Of a DNA stretch of 8,053 nucleotides, positions 1 through 5,400 are shown one piece after another. Where the stretch lies: positions 1 through 8,053 of the forward strand of contig JAPLSD010000560.1 of NCBI GenBank assembly GCA_026398835.1. Direction: 5' to 3'. This stretch comes from Pseudomonas sp. (GTDB taxonomy: Bacteria > Pseudomonadota > Gammaproteobacteria > Pseudomonadales > Pseudomonadaceae). A model generated the notes under the pieces. That model was not told where the DNA came from, ran no database searches, and saw only the letters and a list, made by a program, of their open reading frames with translations. Numbering within the stretch: the first letter of the stretch is position 1; each line of letters opens with the position of its first letter. Position numbers and translations under genes: made by a program.

Positions 1-40
1 AAACCGCTATCACTATTTGTAATTTCTAAATAATGGCCGG

Positions 41-973
41 ATGAGCAAAACAATGGACCGTTTTAACGCCATGCGCGTGTTCACGCGGATTGTCGAGTTG
101 GGTGGTTTTGCCAAGGCCGCCGACAGCCTGCAATTGCCTCGTGCCTCGGTAACGATTCTGATCAAGCAACTGGAGGCGCACTTGGGTGTGCAACTGCTGC
201 AACGGACAACACGACAGGTCAGTCCGACCCTCGACGGAGCGGCCTATTACCAGCGCTGCATTCGTCTGCTGGCGGATCTTGAGGAAACCGAGTCGGTATT
301 TTCCGCAGCACGCAACAATCCGCGCGGTACGTTGCGGGTCGATATGCCCGCCGGTATCGGTCGTTTGATCGTGATTCCGGCACTCCCCGAGTTCACCGCT
401 CTTTATCCGTTGATCGAGCTGGAAATCGGCTTGAACGATCGGCCTGTGGACCTGATTCGCGAAGGTGTCGATTGCGTGGTGCGTGGCGGGTTGTCTCTGG
501 ATGACTCACTGGTGGCCCGTCCATTGGCGCTGATGGATCAAGTCACCTGTGCCAGCCTGGAGTATCTGCAGCGCAAGGGTACGCCGCAATGCCTGGATGA
601 TCTGGCCGGGCATCAGGTGGTCGAGTATTTTTCCAGCACCACGGGCAAGCGCTATGGCCTGGAGTTTCAGGTGGGGGATGAGGTGCGGCTGATCGACTTG
701 CCCAAGCAGGTCTCGGTCAACAGTGCCGATGGTTATCTGGCGGCCTGTGAAGCGGGATATGGTCTGGTGCAGATGCCGTATTACCACGTCGCCCGGCAGC
801 TGCGAGAGGGCAGCCTGCGCGAGGTCCTGAGGGATATGCCGCCGCCAAGACTGCCAATGACAGCGCTCTATCCCCCGCACCGCCAGCTGTCCCGGCGGGT
901 GCGGGTATTTGTCGATTGGCTGGTTGATCTGTGTTCCCGGGAGCAGAGTGGTTTTCAGCGCCCGGGAGGATGA
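41..973 (+). CDS. LysR-family transcriptional regulator
   Basis: This encodes a complete LysR-type DNA-binding regulator of 310 residues, a usual length for the family (about 300). The N-terminal winged helix-turn-helix occupies roughly residues 8-67, with the typical run AADSLQLPRASVT, then LEAHLGVQLLQRTTR and the LDGAAYYQRC start of the linker helix. Residues about 95-298 form the effector-binding domain (GTLRVDMPAGIGR at its start, ACEAGYGLVQMPYY near its end). The start is uncertain. ATG at 41 gives the longest product, but ATG at 53 (MDRFNAMRVF) matches the usual beginning of this subfamily and has a weak GGATGAG seven bases upstream; I kept the longer form. This RTTR-containing subgroup often regulates nearby oxidoreductase or efflux genes, but the likely divergent partner lies before the window, so the target and ligand are unknown. 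It is convergent with the small lipoprotein gene. The family call is secure; the specific role is not known. Confidence 0.95.
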   Translation: MSKTMDRFNAMRVFTRIVELGGFAKAADSLQLPRASVTILIKQLEAHLGVQLLQRTTRQVSPTLDGAAYYQRCIRLLADLEETESVFSAARNNPRGTLRVDMPAGIGRLIVIPALPEFTALYPLIELEIGLNDRPVDLIREGVDCVVRGGLSLDDSLVARPLALMDQVTCASLEYLQRKGTPQCLDDLAGHQVVEYFSSTTGKRYGLEFQVGDEVRLIDLPKQVSVNSADGYLAACEAGYGLVQMPYYHVARQLREGSLREVLRDMPPPRLPMTALYPPHRQLSRRVRVFVDWLVDLCSREQSGFQRPGG

Positions 974-1015
974 TGATGGTGAAAAGGTTTGAGTCGACAG
1001 GTTTACTGAAGACTT

Positions 1016-1147
1016 TTAGCGATGTTGATAATAGCCAGGGCCACCATAGTAATGACGGTGCCCACCGCCTTCGCGAGGGAAGAACAGACAACCGCTCAGG
1101 GTCAGGATGATCAGCAGGGGAATCAGCATTGTGATTCGACGGAACAT
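1016..1147 (-). CDS. Small predicted lipoprotein, 43 residues
   Basis: This encodes a very short lipoprotein. It begins MFRR, has a hydrophobic helix (about residues 7-19) and a lipobox ending LSG-Cys20, so lipidated processing by signal peptidase II is expected. Leu at position +2 after the cysteine suggests outer-membrane sorting. The mature part is only about 24 residues and is rich in Gly, His and Tyr (GGGHRHYYGGPGYYQHR). The start at 1147 is chosen because GAGGA lies seven bases upstream and because it puts the signal peptide at the N-terminus. The same frame stays open to 1282, but those extra 45 residues have no signal character. Its 3' end faces the LysR gene across a 42-base gap without an obvious terminator. 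A hairpin lies in its leader (1168-1199). The function is unknown; short Gly/His/Tyr-tailed lipoproteins of this kind recur in pseudomonads. Confidence 0.8.
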   Translation of the reverse strand: MFRRITMLIPLLIILTLSGCLFFPREGGGHRHYYGGPGYYQHR

Positions 1148-1167
1148 TTCAAAATCCTCATGGTTAA

Positions 1168-1199
1168 AGCCGCAATGAAGCCAAAACTCTTCATCGGCT
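1168..1199 (-). promoter_or_regulatory. Leader hairpin of the small lipoprotein gene
   Basis: On the + strand, AGCCG (1168-1172) pairs with CGGCT (1195-1199) and ATGAAG (1175-1180) pairs with CTTCAT (1189-1194). This gives an 11-base-pair stem with a two-base bulge and an eight-base loop. Transcribed toward the lipoprotein gene, it would sit about 10 bases before the ribosome binding site, where it could modulate translation or attenuate transcription. No proper T-run follows it, so a Rho-independent terminator is unlikely. The pairing is seen directly; any role is inference. Confidence 0.4.
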
Positions 1200-1263
1200 G
1201 TAACATGAGACCCCGTTTGTAGCTGCCCATTCCCGCACAAAGGTAGGGTCTTGGCATGCCTCT

Positions 1264-1283
1264 GGATACAAACCGGATACAAA
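1264..1283 (+). repeat. Tandem GGATACAAA direct repeat upstream of small membrane protein gene
   Basis: GGATACAAA occurs at 1264-1272 and again at 1275-1283, an exact 9-base repeat with an 11-base period (about one helical turn). It lies 22 bases before the ATG of the 62-residue membrane protein gene. A possible -35 (TTGGCA, 1251-1256) stands just upstream, but no good -10 at a standard distance is clear. It may be a regulator site or part of the promoter. The repeat is certain; the function is open. Confidence 0.45.
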
Positions 1284-1305
1284 TTTTCAGGCTCAGGAAC
1301 CCGTA

Positions 1306-1494
1306 ATGACTCAGTCGCAACGTTTGAAATATTCGATTCTGATCTCCCTGGTGGTATTGGGGATCATGTTTGGCCTGTCCTACCTGCAAAACGCCGGGAT
1401 GATTACCGAAAAAATGTTCCAGTACATCGCCATTGGCGTGGCGGTGATCGTGGTAGTGGTCAATGGCGTAATGCGCCGCAAGGTCAAACCCTGA
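1306..1494 (+). CDS. Small two-helix inner-membrane protein, 62 residues
   Basis: This encodes a 62-residue protein with two predicted membrane segments: about residues 9-26 (ILISLVVLGIMFGLSYL) and about 38-55 (FQYIAIGVAVIVVVVNGVM). It ends in the positively charged tail RRKVKP. By the positive-inside rule, both ends would face the cytoplasm (Lys/Arg near the N-terminus and at the C-terminus), with a short periplasmic turn around NAGMITEK. The start is supported by AGGA seven bases before ATG. A longer open frame here, from 1251, is a different frame and has no such features. Nothing in the sequence tells the function. The gene is convergent with the Fur-like gene, and a 12-base palindrome spans its stop codon. 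I recall similar hypothetical proteins in Pseudomonas genomes, but cannot name one. Confidence 0.85.
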   Translation: MTQSQRLKYSILISLVVLGIMFGLSYLQNAGMITEKMFQYIAIGVAVIVVVVNGVMRRKVKP

Positions 1495-1504
1495 GCACGT
1501 GCTC
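1493..1504. terminator. Palindrome between convergent genes, possible bidirectional terminator
   Basis: GAGCACGTGCTC is a perfect 12-base palindrome that overlaps the TGA of the membrane protein gene and lies 7 bases past the stop of the Fur-like gene. Flanking CCT and AGG could extend the stem with one bulge. No T-run follows on either strand, so the terminator call rests mainly on position between converging stop codons. It also contains a CACGTG core, so a protein site is an alternative. Confidence 0.3.
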
Positions 1505-1511
1505 CAGGGAT

Positions 1512-1892
1512 TCAGGCCTTGCTGTGGAGTAGCGCGATAGCCTCTTGATGCAGGCTGTAGCTTTTGTCCGGATTGAGCGTAATCACGCCTTCGCTGCACA
1601 GACGCTTGAGCACTTCGCGCACGCTGAGAAAGGACAAGGGAATGTCCAGCTCCAGCAAATGGCTATGCACTCCGCGTACGCCAAGCGAGCGGTCATTCTC
1701 GGCTGCCGTGATCAAGGCATCGATGACCTTCAGACGAATCAGGCTGGTACGCAGGCCGAAGCTTTTGAGCAAAAATCTGATCCGGTCATTGCTGTGGCGC
1801 TCGACGCTTTTGCCTAATACACCGTTGCCGCCAGCCATCGATGGGCTAGGTAGGGATTTATTACTGTCCATTGGCAGTTGCTGGTTGTACAT
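1512..1892 (-). CDS. Short Fur-like winged-helix regulator, 126 residues
   Basis: This encodes a 126-residue protein whose residues about 36-115 resemble the DNA-binding half of the Fur/Zur family: LKSFGLRTSLIRLKVIDAL (helix 1), the recognition-helix region SFLSVREVLKRLCSEGVI, and the wing LNPDKSYSL. True Fur proteins continue with a dimerisation domain containing His-rich and CxxC metal sites. Here the protein ends soon after the wing and has a single Cys, so metal sensing of the usual kind is not expected. Residues 1-35 are polar and probably disordered. The start at 1892 is favoured over the upstream in-frame ATG at 2006 because AAAGGAG lies eight bases before it. A 10-base palindrome (CCTGATCAGG) just upstream could be an operator. 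I recall such proteins in Pseudomonas annotated loosely as Fe2+/Zn2+ uptake regulation proteins; targets and ligand are unknown. Confidence 0.85.
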   Translation of the reverse strand: MYNQQLPMDSNKSLPSPSMAGGNGVLGKSVERHSNDRIRFLLKSFGLRTSLIRLKVIDALITAAENDRSLGVRGVHSHLLELDIPLSFLSVREVLKRLCSEGVITLNPDKSYSLHQEAIALLHSKA

Positions 1893-1912
1893 GCAAAAAC
1901 TCCTTTTCAGAG

Positions 1913-1922
1913 CCTGATCAGG
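1913..1922. promoter_or_regulatory. Palindrome CCTGATCAGG before the Fur-like gene
   Basis: This is a perfect 10-base palindrome about 21 bases before the start codon of the Fur-like gene. It is nested inside short outer arms (TTTTC on one side, GAAAA on the other, reading toward the gene). Its position between promoter area and ribosome binding site suits an operator, possibly for autoregulation. It does not resemble the AT-rich classical Fur box. The palindrome is seen; the function is inference. Confidence 0.25.
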
Positions 1923-2149
1923 AAAATTATGGGCGCTCTCAGTGACTAATACGAGTGAGCAAGGCAAATCATGAAGATCCGGATGTAGAAAATTTGTCGG
2001 TATCAAGTCAGAGACCTGTCAGTTACCTGAATAGACAGCACGCAGCCGTTAAATTTTTGTTCTTTGCTTCGTTTCTATGATGAGGCGCGCGCAAGTGTGG
2101 TCTTTTTCCAGCACCGACCTGGGCATGGACGGAGAAGGTGCTTGCCGGT

Positions 2150-2171
2150 GGCGCCCCGGAAGAAGGGCGCC
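2150..2171. repeat. Inverted repeat GGCGCCC-N8-GGGCGCC
   Basis: Perfect 7-base arms (2150-2156 and 2165-2171) surround an 8-base loop, giving a very GC-rich hairpin about 75 bases downstream of the displaced toxin tail's stop. Neither strand has a T-run after it, so it is not a canonical Rho-independent terminator. It could still end or stabilise the toxin mRNA. Confidence 0.4.
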
Positions 2172-2205
2172 TCGTTCGTTAATACCGTCGGGCAAGTGGG
2201 GTTGA

Positions 2206-2222
2206 ACGTTCACGGCGAACGT
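2206..2222. repeat. Inverted repeat ACGTTC-N5-GAACGT
   Basis: Six-base perfect arms with a 5-base centre lie 23 bases beyond the TGA of the displaced toxin tail. There is no T-run. It is either a small mRNA 3' hairpin or a chance palindrome; the first arm also overlaps the shorter palindrome GAACGTTC. Confidence 0.25.
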
Positions 2223-2244
2223 CGCCGCGCAGTCACCTTTGAGT

Positions 2245-2457
2245 TCAGGGTATTGGCGATACAGGCCGGCTGGACGGGACGGGATCCAGTTGGCGCCCCA
2301 GTTGGGTAATGAGGTAGGCGACGGAGTCGGCATTGCCTAACAGGATATCGATTCGTTTGAGCGGGTTGGCATAAAAAATCCGGCGTGCATCGGCTATGTC
2401 AGTGCCTCCGGTCAGGTTCAAAATATGATCTTCGATGTGCTCTGTATTAGAGGTGGC
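2245..2457 (-). pseudogene. Displaced, frameshifted C-terminal tail of the large toxin
   Basis: On the minus strand, in a different frame from the large toxin ORF, 70 codons run from 2457 to a TGA at 2245-2247. They read like the natural continuation of the toxin: a helix-rich segment (HIEDHILNLTGG, then DIADARRIFYANPLKRI) followed by NADSVAYLITQLGRQLD. NADSV...LGR-type tails are what I recall ending the metallopeptidase-type dermonecrotic-domain proteins of Pseudomonas. This segment has no ribosome binding site or ATG of its own. The toxin frame ends at TAA 2447-2449, and the two frames overlap there. Removing one base near 2458, around the run GGGCGCC, would join TPASG to ATSNTEHIED. So this is either a real inactivating or truncating frameshift (possibly with a small deletion) or a sequencing error. 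The existence of a coding-like tail is fairly sure; its exact join is not. Confidence 0.7.
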
Positions 2458-5400
2458 GCCCGGACGCTGGGGTAAGCATAGAAAGCGTTGTGGTCTGAAC
2501 GTGCTGCAGGACGTCCTTCAAGTTTTTCCCCGTTGCGACAGCCAACAGATCAGGGAACGGCCGTGCGGCCTCCAGATAAGCGATATCCTCGGTAGCACAC
2601 TCTATATGCGTCAGTTCGTGAATGATGGTTGAGGCTCTTGCATGGGCATCAATATCAAAAGGGACAATCAAGTGCGGCTGATATATATGCAGTCCCGTGT
2701 TAAAGAATCGACTCGCCAGGTACAGTTTGTGGTCGACATCGGCCGGGATGGTAAAGGCGACATGAGTTTCTGATCGGGCGCGATGAAAGCCTGTGACAAA
2801 CCGCTTTGAGGCGCGGGACGTCAGCGATGGATCCACCAACGCTGCGAGGAGTTTGTCGACAACGGCTGTCAGTGTCTGGATAAGGCTCGACTCTATCGTG
2901 GACACCGCAAAAAACGTTTTGACGAATTGATGTATTCGCGTGACCGGTTGAACAGAGGGCGCTAATAGACGCAGGTTGTGCTTGCAGTTATTGGTATAAA
3001 ACAAGGCAAGCTCCAGTGCCTCTCTAATCATCCGTGCTTTTTCAGGGTAGAGCCGTCGAATGTTTTTCATGCCGACGGCTTCTATATTCATTCCCTCGCG
3101 AACACCCGACCAGACACGGTATCTACTATCTAACCTTGTCAGCGCTCCGCCGAAGCGAGGGAGGTGCTGGCGAGCGTCGAATACCCAGTGTTGTGCGTCG
3201 GTTTTGCGTACGAAAGGGCCTTTGTTTTGATCACTGATAATTTGCCAGTAATGCCCGCGTTTTTCTACACGATAGACCTTCCCCGCAAGGGGTATGAATT
3301 GACGGTTAGTCACTGCATCCATGTATACCCCGTAATTATTGCTCTTTTTCAGATCATTCAGTGCGACGTCCATGACCTCATAAGGTTGCAGCCGAGTTCG
3401 CTGGGGGGCCGTCAAGTCCATGTTGGCCCAGGTGGTGACGACAGCGGGGGGCTCCAGGGTCGGCTCAGTGGCAACCGCTTCTGTTGCAACAACTGCTTTT
3501 GTAACAGGTGATACCTGCGTTGATGGGGACGACTCCATGGCATTCCTGATCGTTGCAAGCTGCGCCACACCATTGATGAACGCCTTGAACGCGGATCCCC
3601 ACTTGTGTTCCTGAAGGTCTTCAGCCGACTCTTTGAAGTACTGATAGCTCTGCCAGACGACCAGCGGGTAAGCCAGTTTCCCGGGCAGGAACTGAAGGGC
3701 CTGTTGTACACCGGTCTTGAACAGGTCCTTGACCGTCTCCCACTCGAGGTGTCGGTTGGCTTCGGACTGACTGGCGAGCATCTTCAACAGCAGCTGTGTG
3801 TTGTCCGCAAACAATGGCTTGAGCAGATTCCCGTTTATTGGCGTCGAGGCCAGCGTGATCTCCGAGCCGAGAGTGTCAGTCGCTGTTAGCAAGCTCCTGT
3901 AAATCTCCTGCTGGGAATCAGGAAGAAGTCTGAGTACCCAGTTTTGCAGCGCACCTGCTGTGCAGAACTCACTCAAAAAACTTGTTTCGTCTTCATACTC
4001 TTTAAGCACATGGTTTTGATAATAAGGCGAATAGAGCACCTGCGGCCCCTTGCTGCCAGGCTCAGGACCGATCAAGTAGAGGCCGAGCGCTTTGACCTTC
4101 GCGGCGCCTAACGTGGCGATCAACTCCAGTGGGCGGATGATGGCCTTCACACCCAGTACTGTGCTGCGAGCAATCGCGTCTGGCATGTCCACAACCTTAT
4201 GGATCAACGAGAAAGCTTCGTCAGACAGTCGTTCTTGTAGTTTTAGCCCATGAGCGTGTTGCAGAAGCTGCCAGGGAAGTTGTTTGACGAACCGTTGCTG
4301 GCGTTCTGCGGCACCCGCATTGCCGAGGGTAAGGTGGGTTTTAACGAGTGTCTGGTGGTGCGTCTTGATATCCAGTTGACGTACCAGTTGCCTCACTGAA
4401 GCCTGGTTCAACTGCGGTGGGAGCACGTTGGCCGTTTCGGATGTAATGTTGAAATCAGTCTCATCCAGGCCATCGAAGTGGTTCAACGCGAAATCAGTGA
4501 GTGCCTGCTTGCTTCCGGCCAATGCGAGACGAGGCGTGATCGACACCTCGGACGGATCGATTGTATGTTCCGGGTAACGGAGTTTGAGCAGATCTGTCAG
4601 TTTTTCCTGAGCGTAATCACCCAGCGACTTGATGCCGTGAAGATAGTCTTTGTCGGCATCAACGTTATTTCGGTACTGTTCGAGTAGTTCTGCATGGCGT
4701 TGCTGTTCTTTTGCCGATGCCATTCCCAGCCAGACCGGTAATGATTGTTGTTTAACGATCGCCTGCGCCACGTGCGTGGCTCGTTGCAGATTAATGGGAG
4801 CGGGCTTTTCTTTCAGATCGTCAAGACGACTCAGCAACTGTTTTGCGGGCAGTTTGAGTGCAAGGGTCTGCGCCCGCTCTGCAAGATAGTGCTCGATATA
4901 AGATTGTTGCCGGTCTTGCGGGACATCGCGCTCGATGAGTCTGAAGGGGCCGAGCGAGTATTTCTGATGGAATTGTCGCTCGTTGAGGTTTTCCAGAAGT
5001 ACCAGGCGTTCGTCTGAACTCAGCAAGCGCCTCGTCAGTTCGGTTCGTACGCTGGTGACTGAACTGAATACCTCCAGGCCCAGCGCTGGCGTCCACAAGA
5101 TCACCCGCCCTGAGTGCTCAGGGTCTATGCCCCCGCGTTCGGTCAGTAATAAACAATTGGCCAAGGGGAGTAGCGAGCGTTGCCCCATGCACTCCAGTGT
5201 CAAGGCGTACGCATCCGGCCTGAATCCGTTCAACCCTTGCCGCCTGAGTCGGTCCGGACTGTCGGGATTGAGGACGGCGTTGATGATCGCCAGATCATCG
5301 GCATGTAGTGTTTTGTTCAGAACCCTGAGTTCAGCTTCCCCGCGTATACCCACGGACATTGCATGGGCCAGTTTGGGCTTCATCTCTTCAAGGAGGCTCT

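Larger units (their letters stand above)
1893..2244. other. Noncoding region between the Fur-like gene and the toxin gene remnant
   Basis: I see no convincing gene in this stretch of about 350 bases. The part nearest 1893 is the leader and promoter area of the Fur-like gene, with the palindrome CCTGATCAGG at 1913-1922. No strong -35/-10 pair stands out; TTCATG with TATTAG 18 bases on, on the minus strand, is a weak possibility. The rest holds two hairpin-forming inverted repeats (2150-2171 and 2206-2222) and open frames on both strands without recognisable protein character. No immunity-type gene for the adjacent toxin is visible. Confidence 0.5.

Noticed and set aside
970..1110. Possible short ORF starting ATGATGATG just after a GGAGG at the LysR stop
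   Set aside because: The ribosome binding site looks good, but the product is polar, low in character and antisense to the better supported lipoprotein gene.
1251..1266. Sigma-54 promoter (TTGGCA...)
   Set aside because: The GG is present, but the required GC ten bases further is not (GA found).
1148..1282. N-terminal extension of the lipoprotein frame to 1282
   Set aside because: It would bury the signal peptide internally and lacks a Shine-Dalgarno; the start at 1147 has one.
1893..2006. N-terminal extension of the Fur-like protein to 2006
   Set aside because: The start at 1892 has a near-perfect AAAGGAG at proper spacing, and the added 38 residues resemble nothing in the family.
2150..2171. 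Rho-independent terminator for the toxin gene
   Set aside because: The stem is strong, but no T-run follows on either strand, so it is listed only as an inverted repeat.
2064..2309. 81-codon plus-strand open frame
   Set aside because: It is antisense to the toxin tail at its 3' end, is Arg-rich with no domain character, and has no good Shine-Dalgarno; considered as an immunity gene and dropped.
2049..2333. 94-codon minus-strand open frame downstream of the toxin
   Set aside because: Its first part is just another frame of the displaced toxin tail, the rest has no recognisable protein character, and no ribosome binding site is evident.
3420..3711. Overlapping ORFs on both strands around the toxin linker
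   Set aside because: They are shadows of the toxin gene, caused by its repetitive Ala/Val/Thr/Pro codons.
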